Source of the DNA: Candidatus Rokuibacteriota bacterium
GTDB taxonomy: Bacteria > Methylomirabilota > Methylomirabilia > Rokubacteriales > CSP1-6
Length of the DNA stretch: 14,042 bases
Assembly (NCBI GenBank): GCA_016206385.1
Contig: JACQRS010000118.1
Coordinates: 1 to 14,042, forward strand
Direction of reading: 5' to 3'
Of this stretch, positions 1 through 7,345 are shown piece by piece. The position numbers and the translations under genes are program-made. Below the pieces are notes generated by a model. It ran no database searches, was not told the origin of the DNA, and saw only the letters and a program-made list of their open reading frames with translations. Numbering within the stretch: position 1 is the stretch's first letter; every line of letters starts with the position of its first letter.

Positions 1-1
1 G

Positions 2-658
2 GATGCCATCAATCCCTGCGCCTTCACGCTCCTCTTGATCTTCATCGCCAGCGTCACGGCCTTCCTCCAGACCATCCAGGGCAAATCGCTCCAGGAGACG
101 CGGGCCGTCCTGTACCGGTACGGCGCCGTGTACATCGGTGCCATCTTCTTCACGTACCTGATCCTGGGCCTGGGGTTCCTCAAGGTGTCTTCCTTCTTTG
201 CCGGGAACCATCTCGGCTCTCGGCTCGCGGCTCTCGTCGCTGTCCTATTGGGTCTCTGGATGGTGAAGGATGCGCTGCTGCCCGAGGTGGGGCTACGCCT
301 CCAGGCACCGAAGCGGGTGGGAGTCTGGGTCCAGCAGCTAGCCCGGCAGGCGTCCATGCCCGCCATGGTGGGGCTCGGCGTTCTGGTGGGCCTGTGCACG
401 GTCCCCTGTAGCGGCGCCGTGTACCTCTCCGTCCTGGCGATGCTCTCCCTCCAGGCGACCTTCCTCCGGGCGTTCGCCTATCTCATCCTTTACAACGCCC
501 TCTTCGTGCTGCCCCTGGGCGTGATCCTGGTGGCCGCCTCCGCCCGCCCGACCCTGAACCGGCTGGCCCACTGGAACCTCCACCACCGGGAGGGCGTCCG
601 CCTCGGCATGGGCCTCGGCGTTTGCGCCCTGGGACTGATCATCCTGGCTATCGTTTGA
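2..658 (+). CDS. ccdA: CcdA/DsbD-type cytochrome c biogenesis membrane protein, 5'-truncated by window edge
   Basis: The reading frame is already open at base 2, so the start lies upstream; the TTG at 35 is internal. The first visible residues contain DAINPCAF, the conserved NPC motif of the first CcdA/DsbD membrane helix. The second half contains LCTVPCSGA, the matching second cysteine motif. Five or six hydrophobic segments follow the CcdA plan. In this family the two cysteines carry reducing equivalents across the inner membrane from cytoplasmic thioredoxin to periplasmic thiol proteins or apocytochromes. The stop is TGA at 656-658. The next gene has its own promoter, so this gene ends a transcription unit whose other members are outside the window. 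Family assignment is firm. Whether it serves cytochrome c maturation or another periplasmic thiol pathway cannot be told here. Confidence 0.88.
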   Translation, partial: DAINPCAFTLLLIFIASVTAFLQTIQGKSLQETRAVLYRYGAVYIGAIFFTYLILGLGFLKVSSFFAGNHLGSRLAALVAVLLGLWMVKDALLPEVGLRLQAPKRVGVWVQQLARQASMPAMVGLGVLVGLCTVPCSGAVYLSVLAMLSLQATFLRAFAYLILYNALFVLPLGVILVAASARPTLNRLAHWNLHHREGVRLGMGLGVCALGLIILAIV

Positions 659-660
659 TC

Positions 661-746
661 CGTTGAACAACGATTCTGACTGCCGACCCCGGCGAGCCGC
701 TCCTTGCGGGACGGCGCAGCAGGGGTCTCCCCGCTGGCTCGGGGTC
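661..746 (+). repeat. Nested GC-rich hairpins after the ccdA-like gene
   Basis: Three stem-loops follow the stop codon. CGTTG/CAACG (661-672) has a 2-nt loop. An outer stem pairs GACCCC and GAGCC (685-690, 694-698) with GGCTCGGGGTC (736-746), leaving GGC bulged. Inside it, CAGC-GGGG pairs with CCCC-GCTG (717-736) around a TCT loop with one bulged A. No T tract follows on the + strand (an A tract does), so this is not a canonical rho-independent terminator. It could protect the mRNA 3' end or act with Rho. Confidence 0.5.
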
Positions 747-758
747 TCAAAAAAGAGC

Positions 759-787
759 TTGACACGTCTGGGCGCCTTTGCTATGAA
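759..787 (+). promoter_or_regulatory. Sigma70-type promoter for the RpiR-led operon
   Basis: A perfect -35 TTGACA (759-764) is separated by exactly 17 nt from TATGAA (782-787), which matches the -10 consensus at 4 of 6 positions. Transcription would start near 794, giving a leader of about 54 nt before the ATG at 848. The local sequence is clearly more AT-rich than its surroundings. Confidence 0.6.
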
Positions 788-813
788 CCAGAACACCTCA
801 AAGAGTTGTTGTG

Positions 814-831
814 ATGAATCAGATGTTTCAT
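814..831 (+). promoter_or_regulatory. Candidate operator in the RpiR leader
   Basis: An 18-nt imperfect palindrome has half-sites ATGAA and TTCAT; 7 of 9 positions pair. It lies just downstream of the predicted transcription start and 16 nt before the regulator's ATG, where a repressor would block its own transcription. That the adjacent RpiR-type protein binds it is inference. Confidence 0.4.
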
Positions 832-847
832 TTCCGCGGATCCACCA

Positions 848-1747
848 ATGGTTGACCGCTCCGGGGATTTCCTCCAGCGGATCCAGCAACAGGCCTCACG
901 ATTGCCGCGCCAGATGCGCCGCCTGGCGGAATTCGTCTGCGCCAACTACCAGCAGGTGGCCTTCCTGACTACGCGCGCCCTCGCCAAGGACGCTGGCGTC
1001 AGCCTGGCGACGGTAGTCCGGTTTCCCGTCCTGCTCGGGTTCAAGGATTTCGCCGCCTTCCGGCGGAGTATCCAGGACCGCGTCAATTTCGATCTCACCG
1101 GGGTTGAACGCCTTGTGCCCTCGCTTGCGGTTCGGCGGGGGAAGGTGGATGTCCTTCACCGGATCGTCACGACAGAGATGGCGAATCTAAAGAGCCTGCT
1201 CCGAACCGTGGACCGCAGAGAGTTTGATGCTGTTGTGGATCTTCTGGCTACCGTACCTGCCGTGGCCGTGGTCGGGCTTCGGTATCTGGCCCCGATGTGC
1301 GAATACTTCGGCTACTCCCTCCGCAAGGTCCGGGTTGGTGTAGAGACCGTATCGGCGGCCGACTCTACAGTATTCGACCGCCTGGGAATGATGGACAAGG
1401 CCACCCTCCTCGTCGTGCTGGGGATGGCGAGGTATCCGGCCGACCTGCTGCCGATCCTCACCTTCGCCCGGGATCGCGGCATGGGAGTCGTCAGCATCAC
1501 AGATTCTCCCATCTCACCACTCGTCCCCCTCTCCGACCATGTTCTGCTCGCGCCGTCGGAACTGCGGGACTTCGTCGGATCCTTCGCCGCCCCCTCCTGC
1601 CTCATCAATGCGCTGGTCTCCGCCGTGGGGGTCCGACTCGGGCGCGCTGCCATCCGTCAGCTCGAGCACTTGGAGCGGATTGCCACAACACGCCATATCT
1701 ACGTGACGGGAGCACCTCGACCTCGTCTCCGCCGCAACACGATGTGA
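848..1747 (+). CDS. MurR/RpiR-family transcriptional regulator (HTH + SIS domain)
   Basis: The 299-residue protein has the usual length and order of the family. An N-terminal HTH_6 domain covers about residues 1-78, with the family's TVVRF..LGFKDF recognition-helix signature at 55-68. A SIS domain covers about 125-265. RpiR-type proteins bind DNA as dimers or tetramers and sense a ligand, classically a sugar phosphate, through SIS. Here the usual Ser/Thr-rich phosphate loop is replaced by VGLRYLAP (142-149), which argues against an ordinary phosphosugar ligand. The start ATG has only a weak GGA upstream, and no better in-frame start was seen. The gene leads an operon with a strong promoter and a palindromic leader, so autoregulation and control of the downstream amidohydrolase, PrpD-like and importer genes is likely. 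Family is clear; effector unknown. Confidence 0.88.
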   Translation: MVDRSGDFLQRIQQQASRLPRQMRRLAEFVCANYQQVAFLTTRALAKDAGVSLATVVRFPVLLGFKDFAAFRRSIQDRVNFDLTGVERLVPSLAVRRGKVDVLHRIVTTEMANLKSLLRTVDRREFDAVVDLLATVPAVAVVGLRYLAPMCEYFGYSLRKVRVGVETVSAADSTVFDRLGMMDKATLLVVLGMARYPADLLPILTFARDRGMGVVSITDSPISPLVPLSDHVLLAPSELRDFVGSFAAPSCLINALVSAVGVRLGRAAIRQLEHLERIATTRHIYVTGAPRPRLRRNTM

Positions 1748-1756
1748 GGAGCCCAG

Positions 1757-2521
1757 ATGGAACCCATCATCGACATGCACCATCACCTGGGTGAGCCGGG
1801 ACAGGTAGACCACGTCTTTGAATGGTACGAGGAGATCGAGGACGTCCTTCAGGCCATGGACGCCCACCACGTGACGGCGACCATCCTCCAGCCCCTTGGC
1901 GGTGCCGCCGATCCCCGCCGGGTCCATGATGCCATCGCCGAACATCAGAGCCGGCATCCTGGCCGGATTTTCGGCATGGCCAGCGCAAATCCGCGGCTCT
2001 TCGGACCCGAGGAAACGAGGAAAGAGCTGGAGCGTTGCATCCGCGACCTGGGCTTCGTCGGGATTAAGCACCATTCCCTGGCCTTCGCCATCGAACCAAC
2101 TTCCCGGATCGCGGACCCCCTGTGGGAGGCCGCCGCCCATTTCCGGGTACCGATCCTGTGCTGCACGGGTGATTTCGCCCTCCCCTTCACCTCCCCCGGG
2201 ATGCTGATTCCCCGCCTCCAGCAGTATCCGGATCTCCCCATCATCCTGGGCCACATGGGAGGCGCCTACTCCCTGTGTCAGGAGGCGATCAACATCGCCC
2301 GACTCTTCCCCAACGCCTACCTCGACACCTCGTTGGCCTTTAACATTTACGTGCGCCGGGCGATAGATATCGTGGGAGCCGACCGGATGATGTTGGCCTG
2401 CGAGCATAGCTCCAACGTGCCCGTCGAGTTAGCCAAGGTGCGTTCCATCGGTCTCGATCAACCCGGCCTGAGTCAGGTGCTGGGAGGCGCGGCGAGGAAG
2501 CTGTTCCGGCTCCGGATCTGA
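1757..2521 (+). CDS. Amidohydrolase-2 family metal-dependent hydrolase
   Basis: The 254-residue protein resembles Amidohydro_2 TIM-barrel enzymes, whose members hydrolyse or decarboxylate small carbonyl compounds and lactones at a metal centre. Visible landmarks are the N-terminal HxH metal motif (IDMHHHLG, H8 and H10), GIKHHS near residue 104, and ILGHMGG with H166 near the end of the barrel. It ends with LGGAARKLF, a variant of the family's usual GGNAxRLF. The strand that normally carries the catalytic aspartate (GSD/GTD) reads LACEHS, placing Glu216 there. The start has a good GAGGA at 1746-1750, overlapping the upstream stop, so it is coupled to the regulator gene. It may be a somewhat divergent hydrolase acting on the imported compound or a breakdown product. 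The reaction cannot be assigned. Confidence 0.82.
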   Translation: MEPIIDMHHHLGEPGQVDHVFEWYEEIEDVLQAMDAHHVTATILQPLGGAADPRRVHDAIAEHQSRHPGRIFGMASANPRLFGPEETRKELERCIRDLGFVGIKHHSLAFAIEPTSRIADPLWEAAAHFRVPILCCTGDFALPFTSPGMLIPRLQQYPDLPIILGHMGGAYSLCQEAINIARLFPNAYLDTSLAFNIYVRRAIDIVGADRMMLACEHSSNVPVELAKVRSIGLDQPGLSQVLGGAARKLFRLRI

Positions 2522-2553
2522 CACGCCTCGCGTGGTGCGAAGAGGGAACGGCG

Positions 2554-3879
2554 GTGTCCCCGGCTGAGCACCGGATCACGCAGTTTGTCTTCAGCCTCCG
2601 GTGGGAGGCCCTTCCGCCGGTGGTGCGCCAGCAGGCCCGGCGATGTCTGCTCGATCTGCTGGGGTGCGCCGTGGCCGGGACGAGGACTCGCGCGGCGAGC
2701 GCCGCCCGCCGATTCGTCCTTCGAATGGGCGGCACGCCCGAGGCTCTCGTCTTGGGAACGGACCAGCGCCTGCCGCTTCCCTGGGCCGTCCTGGCCAATG
2801 CGTTCGCCACGTCGGCCTTGGACGCAGACGACGGCTACCGCCCGATCAAGGGACATCCCGGCGCTTTCGTCATCCCTGCGGCCCTCGCGGCCGCGGAGGT
2901 GGCCGGGGCCAATGGCAAGCAATTCCTAGAGGCCCTGGTCGTGGGCTACGAGGTTGGAATCCGGGCCGGCCTCGCCTCCCACGCCCACTACCCCTACTAT
3001 CACGGCTCCGGGTCTTGGGGTGGCCTGGGGGCCTGCGCGGCCGCCGGCCGCCTGCTCAAGACGGAGCTGGAGACGCTTGCCCAGGCTCTGGGCGTCGCGG
3101 GGTACCACGGGCCCATCACGCCGATGATGCGGGGGATCGATGTCCCGGCAATGGTCAAGGACGGCATTGGATGGGGGGCCATGACCGGGGTGACCGCACT
3201 GCTCATGGCGCACGAGGGGTTCACAGGGACGCCAAGCCTGCTGGCCGAGGCCGCCCCTCTCACGGCAACGCTGGGGACCGAGTTCCGGATCCTGGACCTC
3301 TATTTCAAACGGTACGCCTGCTGCCGGTGGGCGCAGCCGGCGATCCGGGGGGCACTCACCGTCAGCCGGACCCACGGTGTGGCGCCGTCGGCGATCCGGC
3401 AAGTCATCGTTCGGACGTTCGCAGAGGCGGCCCGCCTCGCCTTCCCCCGACCCCGGTTCAGTGAGGAGGCGCAGTTCAGTCTTCCCTACGCGCTGGCGGC
3501 CGCCCTGGTGCTGGGACGCGTCGGTCCGGACGAGGTGAGCGACCGCGCCTTGGGAAATGAGGCCGTGCTGGACATGGCAGCCCGCGTGGAGATGGTCGCG
3601 GAGCCCCGCTTCCAGAAGGCCTTCCCCGCCCGGGCCCTGGCCGAGGTGGAGGTGGTAACGACTGATGGTCGCCGCCTCGCCTCCGGCCCGGTGCAGGCCG
3701 CGGGGGACGCGGACCACCCCCTATCGGATGCGGAGCTGAAGGCGAAGTTTCTGGAGTTCGCGGCCGCGGCCCTGGGGGCAGAGGACCTCGGGAGGCTCCG
3801 CGAGTTGGCCCTCGCCTGCGACGAGTTGCCAACCCTCCGGCCGATCCTGGAGATGTTGGGCCGGGTGTCCATAGGATGA
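2554..3879 (+). CDS. MmgE/PrpD family protein
   Basis: The 441-residue protein is typical in length for MmgE/PrpD. This family includes 2-methylcitrate dehydratase (PrpD), MmgE and cis-aconitate decarboxylase, and many uncharacterised members sit in catabolic clusters beside importers. Visible features are the helical N-terminal half with LLDLLGCAVAG (32-42), the active-site region ALDADDGY (88-95) followed by KGHPGA (99-104), and the later YACCRWAQPA segment (from 254), which corresponds to the conserved Y.CCR..HPAI motif with Gln in place of His. The GTG start is preceded by AGAGGG at 2541-2546; the gap to the previous stop is 32 nt. Its stop overlaps the next start (ATGA), so it is translationally coupled to the importer ATPase. 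It probably dehydrates or isomerises a small carboxylic acid. Real methylcitrate activity is unlikely, because no citrate/methylcitrate synthase or methylisocitrate lyase is nearby. Confidence 0.9.
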   Translation: MSPAEHRITQFVFSLRWEALPPVVRQQARRCLLDLLGCAVAGTRTRAASAARRFVLRMGGTPEALVLGTDQRLPLPWAVLANAFATSALDADDGYRPIKGHPGAFVIPAALAAAEVAGANGKQFLEALVVGYEVGIRAGLASHAHYPYYHGSGSWGGLGACAAAGRLLKTELETLAQALGVAGYHGPITPMMRGIDVPAMVKDGIGWGAMTGVTALLMAHEGFTGTPSLLAEAAPLTATLGTEFRILDLYFKRYACCRWAQPAIRGALTVSRTHGVAPSAIRQVIVRTFAEAARLAFPRPRFSEEAQFSLPYALAAALVLGRVGPDEVSDRALGNEAVLDMAARVEMVAEPRFQKAFPARALAEVEVVTTDGRRLASGPVQAAGDADHPLSDAELKAKFLEFAAAALGAEDLGRLRELALACDELPTLRPILEMLGRVSIG

Positions 3880-4901
3880 GTTGCTCCTCCCCCACCATCG
3901 CCATCACCCTGGACCGGGTGTCGAAGGTCTACCCGGGCGGGCACGTCGCGGTCCGGGACGTGACCCTGAACATCCAGACGGGCGAGGTCCTCGTCCTCGT
4001 GGGCACCTCGGGATCGGGCAAGACGACAACGATGAAGATGATCAACCGGTTGGTGGAGCCGACATCGGGAAGCATCCGGGTCGGGGGGGAAGACATCAGC
4101 AAGATTAACCCTATCCAGCTCCGCCGGAGCATTGGCTATGTCATCCAGGAGATCGGCCTGTTCCCCCACATGACGGTGGCCAAGAACATCGCTCTGGTTC
4201 CCTCCCTGAAGGGCTGGCCCAAGCCCCGCCAGAACGAGCGCGTGGCGGAACTTCTGGAATTGGTCGGTCTCCCGCCGGACCAGTATGCCAAGAAGCACCC
4301 ACATCAGCTCAGCGGTGGGCAGAAGCAACGCGTAGGCGTGGCCCGCGCGCTGGCCGGGGACCCGGACATCCTGCTGATGGACGAGCCGTTCGGGGCGCTG
4401 GATCCCATCACCCGCGGACAGCTCCATGAGGAATTCCTGAAGCTCCAGCGCCGGCTGCGGAAGACCATCGTATTTGTGACCCACGACATGCTCGAGGCGA
4501 TCCGGTTGGCGGAACGGATCGCGGTAATGGACGGCGGCGTCTTGGAGCAGGTCGGCACCCCGCGCGAGGTCCTGGCCCATCCGGCCACCCGCAGGGTCGC
4601 CGACCTCGTGGGAGCAGACGCGACGCTGAAGTTGTTGGGGCTCTGCACGGTGGAGCAGGCGCTGGAGGCGCTCGGGGCGGAATCGCCCGACGCTCTGGGC
4701 CCCGTCATCCGGAGTGGAGACAGCCTGAAGGATGCCCTCCTGACCATGGTGGCCTGCGGCCGGGCCAGCCTCCCGGTCGTGAACGTCGACGGGACTCTGC
4801 GCGGCCGGGTCACCCTCCAGGGGCTGCAGACGGCGCTCGCCGGCCAGGAGAAGGACCGTCGCCCCCAGGGTGCCGCCCGAGGCCAGGGAACCCATGCGTG
4901 A
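3876..4901 (+). CDS. OpuCA/ProV-like ABC importer ATPase with C-terminal CBS remnant
   Basis: This is the cytoplasmic ATPase of a quaternary-amine (glycine betaine, choline, carnitine) type importer, 341 residues. Walker A is GTSGSGKTT (43-51). The Q-loop follows in YVIQEIGLF, the signature is LSGGQKQR, Walker B is ILLMDEP and the H-loop is in FVTHD. TTTMKMINRL after Walker A is characteristic of the QAT/OpuC subgroup. The C-terminal 90 or so residues contain a degenerate CBS-like segment (SLKDALLTM...GRASLPVVN...G.LRGRVT). In OpuA-type systems tandem CBS domains sense ionic strength; here only about one repeat is evident, so osmotic gating may be lost. The ATG overlaps the upstream stop by 4 nt. 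Two permeases and a binding protein follow, making a complete importer. Confidence 0.92.
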   Translation: MSCSSPTIAITLDRVSKVYPGGHVAVRDVTLNIQTGEVLVLVGTSGSGKTTTMKMINRLVEPTSGSIRVGGEDISKINPIQLRRSIGYVIQEIGLFPHMTVAKNIALVPSLKGWPKPRQNERVAELLELVGLPPDQYAKKHPHQLSGGQKQRVGVARALAGDPDILLMDEPFGALDPITRGQLHEEFLKLQRRLRKTIVFVTHDMLEAIRLAERIAVMDGGVLEQVGTPREVLAHPATRRVADLVGADATLKLLGLCTVEQALEALGAESPDALGPVIRSGDSLKDALLTMVACGRASLPVVNVDGTLRGRVTLQGLQTALAGQEKDRRPQGAARGQGTHA

Positions 4902-4910
4902 GACCTCGTC

Positions 4911-5549
4911 GTGACGTATCTCTTGGCGAACGGACCGGCCGTCTGGCGGCTCAGCGTCCAGCATATGGAGATCGCCGGCCTCTCGTGCCTGCTGGCGATT
5001 CTGATTGCCTTCCCCCTGGGCGTCCTCTTGAGCCGGGTCCGCTGGCTCACCGGGCCCGTCCTGGGGACCGCCGGCATCTTCTATACCATCCCGAGCCTGG
5101 CCCTCTTTGCCCTGCTGATTCCGATCCTGGGGCTGGGCATGAAGCCCACGGTGCTGGCCCTCGTCCTCTACTCGCAACTCACGCTCATCCGGAACACGGC
5201 CGTGGGGATCAGCGAGGTGGATCCGGCCCTGGTCGAGGCGGCCCGGGGGATGGGAATGACCGGGGTGCAACGCTTCTGGCGGGTGGAAATGCCCCTGGCC
5301 GTTCCCGTGGTCCTGGCCGGCGTCCGGACCGCCACCGCCATGGCCATCGGGCTGACGACGATCGCTGCCTACATTGGCGCCGGCGGGTTGGGCGTCCTGA
5401 TCTTCCAGGGCATCTCCACCGCCCACACGGACCAGGTGCTGGCCGGAGCGCTGGTCGTCTCGGCCATCGCTCTCGTGGCCGATCTGGTCCTGGCGCTCCT
5501 CCAGCGGGCGTTGGGGTCGGTCACAGGAGTGCGCGCGTGGGCGTCCTGA
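4911..5549 (+). CDS. OpuCB-like ABC permease subunit 1
   Basis: The 212-residue inner-membrane protein has about five to six helices and the length of OpuCB/OpuCD or ProW-like permeases. It contains the FYTIPSLALFALLIP segment typical of this subgroup and the ATPase-coupling EAA loop (EAARGMGMTGVQRFWRVEMP, from residue 109). The end motif AAYIGAGGLG is also diagnostic. The GTG start lies 9 nt after the ATPase stop. No strong ribosome site is seen, so translational coupling is likely. A later ATG exists at 4968, but using it would remove the N-terminal segment normally present. The overlapping frame that opens at 4898 gives a proline/arginine-rich product and is only a shadow until 5537. Confidence 0.9.
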   Translation: MTYLLANGPAVWRLSVQHMEIAGLSCLLAILIAFPLGVLLSRVRWLTGPVLGTAGIFYTIPSLALFALLIPILGLGMKPTVLALVLYSQLTLIRNTAVGISEVDPALVEAARGMGMTGVQRFWRVEMPLAVPVVLAGVRTATAMAIGLTTIAAYIGAGGLGVLIFQGISTAHTDQVLAGALVVSAIALVADLVLALLQRALGSVTGVRAWAS

Positions 5550-6172
5550 GCTACATGGCGGAGCATCCCGGCCACATCCTGGCGCTGACGCGAGCGCATC
5601 TCTGGATCTCCCTCCTGGCCACTGGGATCGGCACCGTCCTGTCCATCCCTCTGGGGGTCCTGGTGCACCGGGTCCCGGCCACCCGGGCCCCCGCTCTCGC
5701 CCTGGTCAACGCGGGACAGACGATCCCCAGCCTCGCCTTGCTCGGCCTGATGCTGCCGGTCTTCGGCATCGGCTTCACATCTGCCCTGCTTGCCATCACC
5801 GCCCGAGCGCTTCTGCCGATCCTCTTGAACACGTATGCCGGGCTGCTTTCCATCCCACGCTCCACGATCGAGGCTGCCCGGGGAATGGGGATGACGGACC
5901 CACAGATCCTGTGGCGCGTGGAATTCCCCTTGGCATTGCCAGTCATCCTCGCCGGGATTCGGACCGCGCTCGTGATCAGTATCGGCGTGGCGACGCTGGC
6001 CGCCTACATCGGTGCGGGCGGCCTCGGCGATCTGATCTTTCAGGGGATTGCAATGGTGGACGCCCCGTTGCTTCTGGCGGGAGCGATTCCCACGGCCATT
6101 CTGGCCTTTGCAGCGGATGGCCTCGTGGGCTGGATCGAGCGGCGACTGATGCGTCCGATGACCTCTGGATGA
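5537..6172 (+). CDS. OpuCD-like ABC permease subunit 2
   Basis: This is the second permease of the same importer, 211 residues from the GTG at 5537. That start is chosen because AGGAG at 5525-5529 precedes it by 7 nt and it gives the usual family length. It overlaps the end of permease 1 by 13 nt. An alternative ATG at 5555 would remove six residues. The frame is open back to 4898, but the upstream part is a shadow of permease 1. Landmarks are NAGQTIPSLALLGLMLP, the EAA loop from residue 112 (EAARGMGMTDPQILWRVEFP) and AAYIGAGGLGDLIF. Its close resemblance to permease 1 in the EAA loop and C-terminus fits an old gene duplication, as in other OpuC systems. Confidence 0.9.
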   Translation: MGVLSYMAEHPGHILALTRAHLWISLLATGIGTVLSIPLGVLVHRVPATRAPALALVNAGQTIPSLALLGLMLPVFGIGFTSALLAITARALLPILLNTYAGLLSIPRSTIEAARGMGMTDPQILWRVEFPLALPVILAGIRTALVISIGVATLAAYIGAGGLGDLIFQGIAMVDAPLLLAGAIPTAILAFAADGLVGWIERRLMRPMTSG

Positions 6173-6250
6173 TGAGGGAGCATGCAGAATCCGGAGAATG
6201 GATCGAGGGGGTAGCCGGAGTTTCTGACAACCTGGAGAAGGGAGGGTGCC

Positions 6251-7141
6251 ATGAGGTCACTGCGAGCGTTCGCGTTGGGGCTGGCCTTGTTACTGCCCCT
6301 GGCGGTTCCGGCAGGGGCCGCGGAGAAACCGACGGTGGTCGTGGGCTCCAAGGGGTTCACGGAGCAGCTCCTCCTTGGGCACATGGTGGCGCTGTTGCTG
6401 GAGGACACCGGCCTGAAGGTGGACCGAAAGATTGGGCTCGGCGGTACCGCCCTGGTCCACCAGGCGCTGGCCAGCGGCCAGGTGGATGTTTACGTGGAGT
6501 ACACGGGGACCGGCCTGGTCACCATCCTGAAGGAGCCGGTCCAGTCGGACCCCCAGAAGGTGTACGACATCGTTCAGCGTCTCTACAAGGAACGATTCAA
6601 AGCCGCCTGGTTGAAGCCGTGGGGTTTCAACAACACCTATGCCCTGGTCGTGCGGAAAGATGACGCCATCCGGCTGAAGCTGACGAGAATCTCGGACCTG
6701 ATCGGGCCGGGCGGCATCATGGTCTTCGGCGCGACCCAGGAGTTCGTCGTCCGCCCCGACGGCCTCCCGGGCCTGACCAAGAACTACGCCGGTCTCGCCT
6801 TTAAGGAGGCGAAGGGCATGGCGCCGGATCTTATTTACGATGCCCTCAAGAACAAGCAGGTGGACGTGATCTCCGGGTTTGCCACCGAGGGGCGCATCCC
6901 GGCCATGGATTTTGTCGTGCTGCAGGACGACAAGGGGTACTTCCCGCCTTACTTCGCCGCCCCGGTGGTTCGCGATGACCTGCTGGCCAGGGCGCCGGAG
7001 GTCGCCGAAGCTCTGAACCGCGTCGCCGGCCGGCTGGATGATGGCACGATGGCAAAGCTCAACTACGAGGTCGCCGGCAAGAAGCGCAGCCCCGAGGAGG
7101 TCGCCCGCGAGTTCCTGAAGGCCCAGCGGTCGATTAAGTAG
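6251..7141 (+). CDS. OpuCC/ProX-like periplasmic quaternary-amine binding protein
   Basis: The 296-residue secreted binding protein belongs to the OpuAC family (substrate-binding region of glycine-betaine-type importers). Residues 1-24 form a signal peptide ending in AGAA, with no lipobox cysteine, so it is a soluble periplasmic protein. The mature protein opens with VVGSKGFTEQ (31-39), the classic OpuC/YehZ/ProX motif, and has YVEYTGTGL (81-89), another family hallmark. Aromatic residues that could form the cation-binding box are present, but the exact box cannot be assigned by eye. GGAGG at 6241-6245 precedes the ATG; the gap after permease 2 is 78 nt. Likely ligands are glycine betaine, choline, carnitine or related amines. 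The neighbouring BHMT-like gene favours betaine, but that is inference. Confidence 0.9.
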   Translation: MRSLRAFALGLALLLPLAVPAGAAEKPTVVVGSKGFTEQLLLGHMVALLLEDTGLKVDRKIGLGGTALVHQALASGQVDVYVEYTGTGLVTILKEPVQSDPQKVYDIVQRLYKERFKAAWLKPWGFNNTYALVVRKDDAIRLKLTRISDLIGPGGIMVFGATQEFVVRPDGLPGLTKNYAGLAFKEAKGMAPDLIYDALKNKQVDVISGFATEGRIPAMDFVVLQDDKGYFPPYFAAPVVRDDLLARAPEVAEALNRVAGRLDDGTMAKLNYEVAGKKRSPEEVAREFLKAQRSIK

Positions 7142-7160
7142 GCCCGGAAAGGCCAGTTGA

Positions 7161-7313
7161 ACCGCCAAGCGCGCAGAGCACGCAAAGAAATCCCCGATAT
7201 CTCCGGCTCTCGCGAGGAACATCCAAGAGGGAGTCTGGAAGATTCTGGAGAGCAGTATGTTTTGGATTTCGTGAGATTCGTCGGCCCCTTGCGGTCTTGG
7301 CGCGCTCTGCGGT
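7161..7313. repeat. Large imperfect inverted repeat in the spacer before the BHMT-like gene
   Basis: The 204-nt spacer between the binding protein and the methyltransferase holds two 29-nt arms, 7161-7189 and 7285-7313, that are inverted copies of each other at about 20 of 29 positions. Shared blocks are ACCGC, GCGCGC, AG and CGCAA. The arms enclose about 95 nt that is itself rich in short complementary stretches. The purine/CGC pattern of the arms resembles dispersed repeats common in genomes of uncultured bacteria, recalled rather than looked up. It could be a MITE-like or REP-like element, or form a long hairpin in mRNA between the importer and the enzyme gene. No transposase is present. 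Confidence 0.65.
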
Positions 7314-7345
7314 GAAATATTCGGCCTGAGTCGGAGGATAACATT

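Noticed and set aside
736..756. Intrinsic terminator after the ccdA-like gene
   Set aside because: The stem is followed on the + strand by an A tract, not a T tract, and there is no minus-strand gene that it could terminate.
3486..5426. 646-codon open frame on the minus strand
   Set aside because: It lies opposite the PrpD-like, ATPase and permease genes, which have clear motifs. Its product is rich in Gly/Gln/His/Arg with no recognisable domain, as expected for the antisense of GC-rich codons.
4898..5536. Upstream extension of the second permease frame
   Set aside because: This part is a Pro/Arg/Gly-rich shadow of permease 1; the GTG at 5537 with AGGAG upstream gives a normal family length.
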